DNA of 64,000 nt from Candidatus Frackibacter sp. WG13 (GTDB taxonomy: Bacteria > Bacillota > Halanaerobiia > Halobacteroidales > Acetohalobiaceae): positions 52,000 through 115,999 of the forward strand of contig NZ_FOTT01000006.1 of the NCBI RefSeq assembly GCF_900114655.1, written 5' to 3'. A program made the position numbers and the translations under genes. This document shows positions 36,499 to 44,833 of the stretch, piece after piece (position 1 is the stretch's first letter; each line of letters opens with the position of its first letter). The notes below the pieces were generated by a model. The model was not told where the DNA came from. It was given only the letters and a program-made list of their open reading frames with translations, and did no database searches.

Positions 36499-36731
36499 GC
36501 TGGATAGCCCGCCCGCCGATCCTCACCATTCAAATCCTCTATTGTTGAGTAGCCACCCAAGACTCCAGTCGCCGCAGCTGACCCCGATCGACAAGAGGTG
36601 GTTATTCCTCGAAGTTCGGTCGGGGTCAGCTGTTATCAGGGTGCTTTTTACCCTGATAAGGTTGCTACTCAACAATCACCCCTCCATACTGCCATATCAA
36701 GCCTTTATCGGCGGGCGGGCGTCTTCCAGCT
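36498..36731. repeat. Nested perfect palindromes, candidate oriT or structured locus
   Basis: Outer pair AGCTGGA / TCCAGCT (36498-36504, 36725-36731) and GCCCGCCCGCCGAT / ATCGGCGGGCGGGC (36507-36520, 36707-36720); middle pair ATTGTTGAGTAGC / GCTACTCAACAAT (36541-36553, 36664-36676); inside, two adjacent hairpins: CAGCTGACCCCGA / TCGGGGTCAGCTG (36575-36587, 36620-36632, with GAGG / CCTC inside) and TATCAGGGT / ACCCTGATA (36634-36642, 36650-36658). All arms are perfect. The block is far GC-richer than its surroundings and encodes no plausible protein. Confidence 0.85.
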
Positions 36732-36949
36732 GTGGTCTTCAATAATAATTTAAGTGCTAATTTTGATGCTAATTCGGGTTATGAACTTAATTATTAACTA
36801 AATTATCAACTGTATGTTCTTTTCTTTATAAAAAATTATTAGATTTTAGCTTCATATCTAAACTACTTTCAAGTTTTTTTGCTTGCTCTTAATCTTCTTT
36901 TTCAGTTAAATCTTGATCTTGTCCAAAATCCAATGTTAACTTACATAAT

Positions 36950-37366
36950 TTAATCTGTGGGATCATTTATAGAATCTAAAAGTTCCATGAAATCTTCATC
37001 TCCACCCCATTTTTCTTCTTCAGGATCTTCATTTTTTGTTTCTAAATCATCAGATTTTTTAGAAGGAGTACTATTATTTTTATTTACAGATAAATAACCT
37101 TTATCAATTAAATTCATTAATTTTTCTTCAAACACTTCTCCTAATCTTTCATCATCAATTTTAGTTTTAGTATTTTCTTTTTCAACTAATTTCCCTTCTT
37201 CAAATTTTCTTTGAGTGTTTATGCACTGTCTAATAAATGCTGCCTGACTCATCTCTTTAAGTTTTCTATCAATAAAAGAAAGATCTTCTTTATCTATTGC
37301 TGTGTTTTCTGATATTCTTCCTGCTACTGAAAAACTTCTTATTCCCATAAATTTATTTTCAGACAT
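36950..37366 (-). CDS. ParR-like partition adaptor
   Basis: 138 aa. The first 60 residues (IRSFSVAGRISENTAIDKED, then LSQ..AFIRQCINTQ-type helix) resemble the ribbon-helix-helix DNA-binding part of ParR-like adaptors. The remainder is a charged, flexible tail with a K/N/E linker and an acidic, hydrophobic C-terminus (EDFMELLDSIND), which in ParR binds the actin-like filament. Gene order supports this: it lies 28 nt downstream of the ParM-like gene on the same strand. ATG has AAAGGAG upstream. Family call rests mainly on context. Confidence 0.6.
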   Translation of the reverse strand: MSENKFMGIRSFSVAGRISENTAIDKEDLSFIDRKLKEMSQAAFIRQCINTQRKFEEGKLVEKENTKTKIDDERLGEVFEEKLMNLIDKGYLSVNKNNSTPSKKSDDLETKNEDPEEEKWGGDEDFMELLDSINDPTD

Positions 37367-37394
37367 ATTATCACTCCTTTAACCCCCCCTACTA

Positions 37395-38492
37395 TTAACT
37401 ATTAGTTTTTTTCAACCTGCGTTTTAAAGTCATGGCTGCATAATATTTAAAATATCCTCTTGCATTGGAGAAAATAGGGTTTTCACTTTTAATAACTTCA
37501 AACCTATCTTTAAATAATTCTTTTAAATCATCATATAAATAAGCAACAATACCACCACAAACTAATACCGTTCCTACTCGATTAAGTTGTTCTTTTAAAT
37601 CATTAGTTATTGTCTGATATAAGTATCTAGCTCTATTATTAAAAGCTTGTTTACAATATTCAGTTACTTTTTCTACCGGAATTGGATCTTTACTATTCCA
37701 GTACTGGTTATCATCCTTATCTTTATAAATTTTTTCTATGATTTGTGCTGGAGCATTATTAAAAAGCTTTCCTATCTTTTGAAAAATATCATTTGCTCCT
37801 ATTTTTAGTCCTTCTTCTGTTCCTACTATTGGTCTTTTACCATCTGCAATAAAGCGTTCAGTTGTTCCCCCTCCACCATCTATTAATAAATATCTCTTTT
37901 TTAATAGATCTGCTCTCTTTGGATAACCATTAAACTTTAGTACTTCATCATAAAAAGCACCTACTCCTTGAGCTATACAGATAGCTTTTTGAATAGTTAC
38001 TAAACATTTCTTATATCCATCTTTAGTAGGAATTTTAAATTCAAATTTACCATCACTATAAAATTTTTCAACATCTTCTTTCATATCTTCATGGATATTT
38101 ATACTTAAACCTAGCATTAAATGTTCAATATTAACTATATCAACATTTTCAGCTCCAACTGCTAAGACTATTCCGCTAAGTAGTTTAGTGATTGTAGATG
38201 TTGCCTTGTATTTATCATCTAATTGATCCCTATTACCTCCTTTAGAATCTTGTTCTTGAGCCAATTCCCCAATAAAATAAGTCTTTCCTTCATATTGCAT
38301 TTTCATAGAATCTTTTTTAAATATATCTTCTCCATCAGCTAATTCAAATACTGAATTTCCTTCTAAAACTTCCGTAGTTAATGAAGGAAAGATTTTTCCT
38401 TCGATTTCACCTTGTTCATTTTTATAAACAAATTTTTCATTGGCATTACCATTATCCCAACTAAATACTTCAAAATTTCTACCTGCATCCAT
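37395..38492 (-). CDS. ParM/StbA-like actin-type partition ATPase
   Basis: 365 aa actin-fold protein. Phosphate-1 loop MDAGRNFEVFSWDNG at the N-terminus, phosphate-2 LLIDGGGGTTERF near 205, and adenosine-side GTVLVCGGIVAYL near 320. Also EELAQEQDSKGG-type region after YEGKTYFIGELA, as in StbA/Alp proteins. ParM-like proteins polymerise to push plasmid copies apart, using ParR bound to a centromere (parC). The parC candidate lies upstream with TGTAAACA repeats. Presence of partition genes indicates that the element has a plasmid stage. ATG start with AAAGGAGG upstream. Confidence 0.82.
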   Translation of the reverse strand: MDAGRNFEVFSWDNGNANEKFVYKNEQGEIEGKIFPSLTTEVLEGNSVFELADGEDIFKKDSMKMQYEGKTYFIGELAQEQDSKGGNRDQLDDKYKATSTITKLLSGIVLAVGAENVDIVNIEHLMLGLSINIHEDMKEDVEKFYSDGKFEFKIPTKDGYKKCLVTIQKAICIAQGVGAFYDEVLKFNGYPKRADLLKKRYLLIDGGGGTTERFIADGKRPIVGTEEGLKIGANDIFQKIGKLFNNAPAQIIEKIYKDKDDNQYWNSKDPIPVEKVTEYCKQAFNNRARYLYQTITNDLKEQLNRVGTVLVCGGIVAYLYDDLKELFKDRFEVIKSENPIFSNARGYFKYYAAMTLKRRLKKTNS

Positions 38493-38520
38493 TGTTTAGT
38501 CCTCCTTTTGATCAGTTTAA

Positions 38521-38769
38521 TATGTAAACATTGAAAAACTTTAAGTCTACAAGGTTTATAACTTAAATGTAAACATTATTATTAAAAAATAAATTTTACA
38601 TTTAAAATAACGTATATAATTAATTATTGTTTACATAACATCCTTAATCGTCGTATTTATAAGCTCCAAAGTGTATACAAAATAACCTAAAACCATTTTA
38701 GCGAATAATATTTGTTTGCTTTTTTTATATAAAGACTATCATATCAAGAAGTTATCGTGTAAACAATCC
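38521..38769. repeat. TGTAAACA repeats upstream of parM (candidate parC)
   Basis: ATGTAAACATT at 38522 and 38567, the inverse TGTTTACA at about 38629, a half-matching TTTACATTT at 38594, and TGTAAACAAT at about 38759. The repeats occur in the 390-nt non-coding region before the ParM-like gene, where ParR-binding centromere repeats are expected. The rest of 38493-38885 holds no gene; an AACTAAGG...CCTTAGTT hairpin at 38843-38872 may end the lipoprotein transcript. Confidence 0.5.
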
Positions 38770-38885
38770 TTCTTAACTAAATAAGTCCTTATAATCTAAA
38801 AAAAGCTTTTTTAAAACTTTGACCTAGCCTCATTTAAGTTTTAACTAAGGCAGGCTTAAGCCCACCTTAGTTGATAATATAGTTA

Positions 38886-41800
38886 TTAGTTGACTATAAA
38901 TGGACCTATAACTTTATAACTTTGATTGCCTACATTATCATAAGCTTTAATGTGTATATACCAAGTACCAGGATTGTTAAGAGTTATATCACTACCGTCG
39001 TAGTTATCGTAAAAGCTAGGTTCTTGAATAGAATTAGTTATTTTATATTTAGCTTTATTAAATCCTGATTCTTGGGTATTAACATCATCAAAAGTAATAC
39101 TAATGGTATGACTAACAGCAGAATTAGCCCAGGTCTTATTAGTATTGATTTTAGGTGGAGCATAGTCATTATAATAGTCAACATCAACTTCCGCATAAGT
39201 TGGGTTGTCTGCGTTCCAACCTCCTATGCATTCCATTATAAAAGTACCTGGTGTTATATTTAAGGTTCCTGATTTGGTATGTTCGATATCATCACCACTA
39301 GCTGCTAATTCAACTAATTCATTATTTGAATTATCTAAAATCCTTGCGTAACTATGACTAGTATTAGATGGTGATCCGGACCAATCTGCACGAGCTTTCA
39401 TACTGTATGAAATAATAGTACTTTGAGCATTAAATGATTTTGTATTAGATTGACTCGTTCCCACATAAAGTGAATCTGTAATATATTCATACCGCGGACT
39501 TACTAAAGCTCCTGGTAATACTTGATTTATATTTATACTTCCTAAGTCTATTGTTCCTTCCGGCTGCACTGTTATATTAAATGCTTTTGGATAATAATTA
39601 GACTTCGCAACTTTAACGATATAATCTCCCGGAAGTAAATTATTAAAGCTAAAGTATCCAGACTGACTATATTTCACTTTGTTTTCTTGTACTAAAACCA
39701 CATCTGCACTATTGTTTAAATATCCTTGGATAGTACCAGCCATAGGATTTAAATTAGTCGTACCTACGTCTATAACTGTATTAGGATTTACTGTTACACT
39801 AATCTCCTTTGGATAATAATTTGTCTTAGTAAACCTTAAAGTATAGCTTCCAGGTTTTACTTTATCCAAAGTGAATGAGCCATTCGTAACTGTAACTGTC
39901 TGTCCAGTCTCTTTAATTTTTACTGTATCTGCATTTGTAGATCCTACTATCTTCCCAGGCTTAGGATTTAAAGTAATTGTTCCTAAATCTATTACTTCAT
40001 TTGGAACAATATCTTTAGTAATAGTTTTAATATAGTAGCTAGTCTTTCTAAACTCGATATTATAAGCACCCGGCTCTAAATTACTAAATTCAAAGTATCC
40101 TCCGTTAGCTAAAGTCTTAATTTCTGCTGTCTCTATTAATTTAATTTCTACGTCAGTTAAGCTAGAATCTACATAGCCTTTAATTGTCGAAGGTATTGGA
40201 TCCAAAGTTACAGTTCCTATATCTGTTATTTGATTAGGATCAACAGTAATATTTATGCTTTTAGTTTGATAGTTAGGCCTAGTAAATTCTAAAGTGTAAT
40301 CTCCTGGCTGAAGATTATCAAATTTAAAGGTACTTGCTGTATTACTTAATGTTTGTCCTGTCTCTTTGATAGTAATTGTGTCTGCATTAGAACTCCCTAC
40401 TATAGATCCTGGGAGTGGACTTAAAGTTAAATCACCTAAATCATAAGTCTGTCCAGGCTTTGTTTCTAATGACTTTGTTTTACTTCTATAATTAGACTTT
40501 GTAATATTAATTGTATATGTTCCTGGATTTAAACCTGTAAACACAAAGCTTCCTGTACTATCTACTGTTACTGAATCTCCTGTCTCTTGAATTTCTATTG
40601 TTGCTCCCGGCGTAGTTACTCCGGTTATCTTAACCGGCTTAGGGTCTAGTTGAATTGTCCCTAAGTTAGTCGTTGAATCTGGTCCACAATAGATACTACT
40701 AATTGTCTTACTATAATAGTTAGCAAACGTTAATGTTAAAGAATAAGTTGCTGACTTTAAATTTTCAATCTTAAATGATCCTGTAGTATTAGTCTTAAAA
40801 CTATCTCCTGTTTCATTTACAGTTACGGTTACATTTTCCAAAGAAGCACCGGTTAAACTGTCTTTAACATTTCCTAAAATAGTTGCTGGATCTTTAATTA
40901 ATCTTACGTCATTTAAGCTAGTTACTGAGTTCTCTTTAACAACCACATTACTTACTTCTTCTGTTGAATAGTTAACAGCACTAATTTGTAATTTATAAGT
41001 ACCAATCCTTAAGTTATTAAAAGTATAGTAACCATTGCTATTAGTACTTGTACTTACTCCTGTCTCTTGAATCTCTACGTTAACATTAGCTATTGGATTA
41101 CCTGTGCTATCTTCTAAGACCCTACCGGTTAACATACCGGTCTTCTCTTGAAGCATGATGTTACCTAAGTTAGTTTCTTGGGCTCTTTTTACATCCGCTG
41201 TTACATTATAAATCTGAAACTGTGGATGAATAAATTCTAAAGTATAGTTACCAGGTGGTACATCTTCTAATAGAAAGTGACCATTACTTAAGGTCTTAGT
41301 CTGTTTATTTGCACCTAAAATACTTACCTGTACATCATTAATCGGTACTCCATAATTATCTAAGACTATTCCTGAAATCTGTCCTGGCTTTGGAGTCATC
41401 TCAATACTTACAAAGGTTGTCTTATCACTTTGGACTGTCTCTTCTCTTGTTACTTTTTGGTAGTCACTATTTGTAAATTCTAAACTGTAAGTACCCGGCA
41501 AGACCTCAAACTCAAAGTTACCGCTGTAATCTGTTGTCTTTGTTCTCCCAAGCTCGACTATACTTACATTAACTCCATTTAAAGCACTACCTGTTGGGTC
41601 AGTTATCTTTCCAGAAAGAATACCTGGATTATTAGATAATACTATCTTACCTACGTCCTTTTTATTCTCCCCAGTTGGAATCTCTAAGTTAGCTAAAGTC
41701 CTTTTTCCATAACCTGATTTATTAACCTCTAAGGTATAAGTTGCTCCTGTAATCGGCACTTCTATAAACTTAAATGTACCGTCGCTATTAGTCTCTGTCT

Positions 41801-42221
41801 TCTTATTAAGCTCTACTAATGAAACTGTAGCTCCTTTTAAGCCGCTACCTCCTTCGTCTGTAACTCTTCCTAATATCTTTCCTTCCTCTTGACTAAGCTT
41901 AATAGTAATCACAATATTCTCTTTTCCTATCCGTACCCGTTTTTTATTAGTTACATAGTAAGGAGCTGAACTAATAAAGGTATATTCCTTGTTACCATCT
42001 AAAGTAAATTTAGTTATCCCACCAGAGGTTGAGCCTTGTTTGCCGCTAGCTGTCTTAGTTGTTGCTGTCTGCACTACTTTACCTGTCGTGTTGTCAATTA
42101 CTTTGGTTGTTATTGTGACTATATACTTTTTAGAACCACTAGAGGAACTACAGCCAGTTAAGCCGATAGCAAAAATTAATAAGATTACTAAAAGAACTAA
42201 AGTTTTTCTATTCTTAATCAT
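38886..42221 (-). CDS. Giant lipoprotein with about 12 carboxypeptidase-regulatory-like repeats
   Basis: 1111 aa. Lipobox IGLTGCSSSSG gives a lipid-anchored Cys near residue 24. Then come repeats of the CarboxypepD_reg/CNA-B-like beta-sandwich: about five of 80 aa (GKITDPTGSALNGVNVSIVE, then LPGTYSLEFTNSDYQ) followed by shorter ones of 70 aa (GSIVGSSNADTITIKETGQT, LQPGDYTLEF). Each has the PG.YTLEF.K..Y strand. The last 200 residues are different: a glycine/serine/tyrosine-rich domain and an Ig-like end (GTWYIHIKAYDNVGNQSYKV). Likely a long surface stalk or adhesin used in mating contact. It lies between the partition genes and VirB6, 15 nt from the latter, in the transfer operon. Confidence 0.85.
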   Translation of the reverse strand: MIKNRKTLVLLVILLIFAIGLTGCSSSSGSKKYIVTITTKVIDNTTGKVVQTATTKTASGKQGSTSGGITKFTLDGNKEYTFISSAPYYVTNKKRVRIGKENIVITIKLSQEEGKILGRVTDEGGSGLKGATVSLVELNKKTETNSDGTFKFIEVPITGATYTLEVNKSGYGKRTLANLEIPTGENKKDVGKIVLSNNPGILSGKITDPTGSALNGVNVSIVELGRTKTTDYSGNFEFEVLPGTYSLEFTNSDYQKVTREETVQSDKTTFVSIEMTPKPGQISGIVLDNYGVPINDVQVSILGANKQTKTLSNGHFLLEDVPPGNYTLEFIHPQFQIYNVTADVKRAQETNLGNIMLQEKTGMLTGRVLEDSTGNPIANVNVEIQETGVSTSTNSNGYYTFNNLRIGTYKLQISAVNYSTEEVSNVVVKENSVTSLNDVRLIKDPATILGNVKDSLTGASLENVTVTVNETGDSFKTNTTGSFKIENLKSATYSLTLTFANYYSKTISSIYCGPDSTTNLGTIQLDPKPVKITGVTTPGATIEIQETGDSVTVDSTGSFVFTGLNPGTYTINITKSNYRSKTKSLETKPGQTYDLGDLTLSPLPGSIVGSSNADTITIKETGQTLSNTASTFKFDNLQPGDYTLEFTRPNYQTKSINITVDPNQITDIGTVTLDPIPSTIKGYVDSSLTDVEIKLIETAEIKTLANGGYFEFSNLEPGAYNIEFRKTSYYIKTITKDIVPNEVIDLGTITLNPKPGKIVGSTNADTVKIKETGQTVTVTNGSFTLDKVKPGSYTLRFTKTNYYPKEISVTVNPNTVIDVGTTNLNPMAGTIQGYLNNSADVVLVQENKVKYSQSGYFSFNNLLPGDYIVKVAKSNYYPKAFNITVQPEGTIDLGSININQVLPGALVSPRYEYITDSLYVGTSQSNTKSFNAQSTIISYSMKARADWSGSPSNTSHSYARILDNSNNELVELAASGDDIEHTKSGTLNITPGTFIMECIGGWNADNPTYAEVDVDYYNDYAPPKINTNKTWANSAVSHTISITFDDVNTQESGFNKAKYKITNSIQEPSFYDNYDGSDITLNNPGTWYIHIKAYDNVGNQSYKVIGPFIVN

Positions 42222-42236
42222 CTTAGACCTCCTTTC

Positions 42237-43310
42237 TTAATTACTACTAGAATTAACTCTCTCCATCTCTGCCTCCATCTTGCCTACTTTATTTCCTGTC
42301 ATCTTCCCTAAGGAATACTTACCACTTGTCCTTACTCTCTGACCTAAGCCTCCAGCTCCTTTAGCTGCCTTCTTAGCTCCTTGACCTAACCCTGAGGCTG
42401 CTTTTCCGCCTAGCTGTTTAAAAGCTCCTTTAGCTGCGCCTAACCCTGTAGCGTATAAAAGTGCTGACATCAACCCTTCGGCTGTAGAAAAGGCACCGGC
42501 TGTCCCTTGGGCTAACTCCGGCAAAAACTTCATAACCTTAACTAAGAAGAAGATGAAGACAACATTATACCCAAACATCTTTGCTTTATAATAAGTAGAG
42601 CTGCCAGCTGTTAAGTTACCTAACAAAATATCTTGAATATATAGGATCAAAACAATTAAGACCGGCCAAATTAATACATTAACAAAGCTTTTAATCCAAC
42701 CCCAACCGTAAGTCTGAAGCTTTCTATTCATTAATGTAATTAAAGCGAATGGTCCAACTACAGTTAGAAGCGTTAATGAGATATTTCTAATCCCAAAGAT
42801 AACAAATAAGGCTGCCTGGGTAATAAAGATACTACCTTGGACTAAAAGTTGAGAGACTGATAAATCCGGCAGTCCCCAAGAAAATCCGAAGAAGCTACCT
42901 TGTTTATTACTAGGCTTTTTATCGTTTTTAATATTATTAATCTCTTCTTTGGCTTTAGCTTGGTCCTGATTGACTATTTCTTCGACCTTATCTATCCTAT
43001 CCTTAGCAATACCGCCGGCAAACTGTTTAGTAAAGCTGTCAACTCCATTTACTAACCCTAAGACCATCGGCATATAATTTGCTAAGACTAAAATAACTAA
43101 AACTAACCTAATTAAGACACTAACATAACTTCCTCTACTCTCTAAAACTTTATAGTACATCTCCATAAATAAGCTGACTACTAAGACTAAAGCTGCTAAA
43201 ATAACAGCAATCTGAATTAAACGCTCTATCATTGAACTATTCTTTACTATCTGTACAAAGGTCTTGGTACTATAAGCTAAATCTAGGGCATCATAAAGAC
43301 TATCCGGCAT
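42237..43310 (-). CDS. VirB6/TrbL-like membrane channel protein
   Basis: 357 aa polytopic inner-membrane protein, with about six hydrophobic segments (residues 28-50, 63-87, 155-195, 205-235, 245-262) and a soluble loop 90-140 rich in Lys/Asp. The C-terminal 80 residues are Gly/Ala/Lys-rich (GLGAAKGAFKQLGGKAASG), as in TrbL/VirB6 proteins. VirB6 forms part of the inner-membrane translocation path of type IV secretion. Its place in the cluster, with VirB4, VirB8, VirB9 and VirB10 upstream, supports this; sequence identity is low, as usual for the family. Confidence 0.7.
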   Translation of the reverse strand: MPDSLYDALDLAYSTKTFVQIVKNSSMIERLIQIAVILAALVLVVSLFMEMYYKVLESRGSYVSVLIRLVLVILVLANYMPMVLGLVNGVDSFTKQFAGGIAKDRIDKVEEIVNQDQAKAKEEINNIKNDKKPSNKQGSFFGFSWGLPDLSVSQLLVQGSIFITQAALFVIFGIRNISLTLLTVVGPFALITLMNRKLQTYGWGWIKSFVNVLIWPVLIVLILYIQDILLGNLTAGSSTYYKAKMFGYNVVFIFFLVKVMKFLPELAQGTAGAFSTAEGLMSALLYATGLGAAKGAFKQLGGKAASGLGQGAKKAAKGAGGLGQRVRTSGKYSLGKMTGNKVGKMEAEMERVNSSSN

Positions 43311-43330
43311 CTTAAAACCTCCTTTCTAAT

Positions 43331-44395
43331 CTAGTTCATAAGCTTAACTTCTCTTAAGATTTGGTTTAAGTTATTTAGCGTAAACTGATAATCTTCTAAA
43401 AATTTAAGTTCTCCATATTTATCCCGGTATGAACTCTTCATTACTTCTAATAACTTATTAGTAAATAGATTAAAATAATCTGCAATATTAGTAAGCTCCT
43501 CTTTATTAAATTGGTACTTTAAAAGCGTAACCTTTTGCTTCCAGTCAAACTTTAACTTATTAAAATTACTAACTAGCTTCCTCTTTAACTTAAGCTCCAT
43601 AGGCTGCAATCTAAGAGAAACCAAGGGAGAACTTTCCTTATTAGCTAAGGAGTTCGGATAAATCGGAAGCATAGAGTTAATTCTTTCGGTGGTCATCATG
43701 CTAGCCTGTATTTCTCCATCTAGTATCTTTAATTTTTGGTTATAAGCTCCGGATAGACGCATTAAAGCCTGGTCAATTATTCTTTGAGCCGATGTCTCTT
43801 CTAAGCCAAACCTTAACTTCTCTAACCGACCAAAGTCATAATTAATATCTGTTGTGAAATCTACCTTTTGGCTTAAAATATAATCCTCATATTCAATTAA
43901 CTTAAAGTGATAGAATCTATATTTAAAACGGTTATATTTTTCACCGCTTATTAACTTTAAAAACTTCTGTCTATCTCTAACTTCATCTCGCAATAGAAGT
44001 AAAGTCTTCATCTCTAAAATCTTTCTTTCTAACTGCTCTTTAGATGCATTCTGGCTTAAATTCTCTAAGATAGCTAGTAAGTCTTTATCATCCTCTGCTT
44101 TATTTAAAGCATCTTCTGCTTTTAGACTTTTGATTATATCGAAATCCTGTGTAATAATATAGTCAGCTATTATAGTCTTAACTGCATAGCCAGGACTATT
44201 GATCCTAAAGTTTATATTCCTAATATCTAAGTATGGATAATATTGTTCAGCCGAAGATAAGCTTTTTTTATCAAAGATATAGGCTCCAATCCAGCTTTCT
44301 TGGGTAAATTTATTCATAGCAAAACCACTGCTTGTAAAGCTAAATAAGACTAAAGTAACTACTACGAAGAAAATATATCGTCTCAAAAAGAACAC
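43331..44395 (-). CDS. Exported helical protein of the transfer operon
   Basis: 354 aa with a signal peptide (IFFVVVTLVLFSFTSSGFAM). The mature part is alpha-helical and charged, with likely coiled coil around 110-160 and 195-250, and no domain I can name. Short aromatic-rich N-terminal region (WIGAYIFDKKSL, YYPYLDIRNINF). It lies 20 nt upstream of VirB6 and shares strand and spacing with the T4SS genes, so it is probably a periplasmic secretion component, possibly in the role of a VirB5/TrbJ-like factor. Function unknown. Confidence 0.6.
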   Translation of the reverse strand: MFFLRRYIFFVVVTLVLFSFTSSGFAMNKFTQESWIGAYIFDKKSLSSAEQYYPYLDIRNINFRINSPGYAVKTIIADYIITQDFDIIKSLKAEDALNKAEDDKDLLAILENLSQNASKEQLERKILEMKTLLLLRDEVRDRQKFLKLISGEKYNRFKYRFYHFKLIEYEDYILSQKVDFTTDINYDFGRLEKLRFGLEETSAQRIIDQALMRLSGAYNQKLKILDGEIQASMMTTERINSMLPIYPNSLANKESSPLVSLRLQPMELKLKRKLVSNFNKLKFDWKQKVTLLKYQFNKEELTNIADYFNLFTNKLLEVMKSSYRDKYGELKFLEDYQFTLNNLNQILREVKLMN

Positions 44396-44403
44396 CTCCT
44401 TTA

Positions 44404-44568
44404 CTATAGATTCTTTAATCGCTCTAATTGTTCAATCATACATCTATTACATACAAACTGACTGCGGTTTAATTCTTTATCAGTAAGTACTATTCCACAC
44501 CTTCGACAGTACTTAATTGCTCTCATTTTTAACTTAGCCTCTTTAAGCTTTAACTTAGTAATCATCAT
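44404..44568 (-). CDS. Small zinc-ribbon protein
   Basis: 54 aa: a basic helical N-terminus (MITKLKLKEAKLKMRA) then YCRRCGIVLTDKELNRSQF and VCNRCMIEQLERL, with two CxxC knuckles 20 residues apart. ATG-ATG start with AGAGGAG upstream. It ends 8 nt before the exported helical protein. Likely a small DNA- or RNA-binding accessory of the element. Confidence 0.6.
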   Translation of the reverse strand: MMITKLKLKEAKLKMRAIKYCRRCGIVLTDKELNRSQFVCNRCMIEQLERLKNL

Positions 44569-44640
44569 CTACTCCTCTCTTAGATTAGTAAGGGGATAGC
44601 CCCTAAATGTTTGGGCGGTTTAACTGATAAGTCTTTAGTG

Positions 44641-44811
44641 CCTGTGGAGTTGTGGGTAACTTATTAAAAGTTATCCAGCAAATCCATCAGGCTATTACAG
44701 TAACCATGCTAGGAGACTACAAATAAAGCAGCTAAACTTCAAAAGTAGAGCTTGTGCGATTATGTGGAGCTTGTGGGCAAGTTGCTTTAGTTGTCCACCA
44801 AATCCACATAA
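44641..44811. repeat. Two homologous compound hairpins with DnaA-box-like arms
   Basis: Hairpin 1: outer CCTGTGGA / TCCATCAGG, inner TGGGTAACTT / AAGTTATCCA (44653-44662, 44668-44677). Hairpin 2: outer TTATGTGGA / TCCACATAA (44760-44768, 44803-44811), inner GTGGGCAA / TTGTCCAC (44773-44780, 44791-44798). Both share the core GGAG..TTGTGGG...CC..CAAATCCA, about 119 nt apart. TTATCCA and ATCCACA words resemble DnaA boxes (TTATCCACA). They sit in the 265-nt gap between VirB10 and the zinc ribbon gene. Confidence 0.65.
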
Positions 44812-44833
44812 TCCACATGCTTTCCACATCCTT

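Noticed and set aside
36542..36745. 67-codon plus-strand open frame within the palindromes
   Set aside because: Created by the inverted repeats; no ribosome site, and the arms explain the sequence better than coding does.
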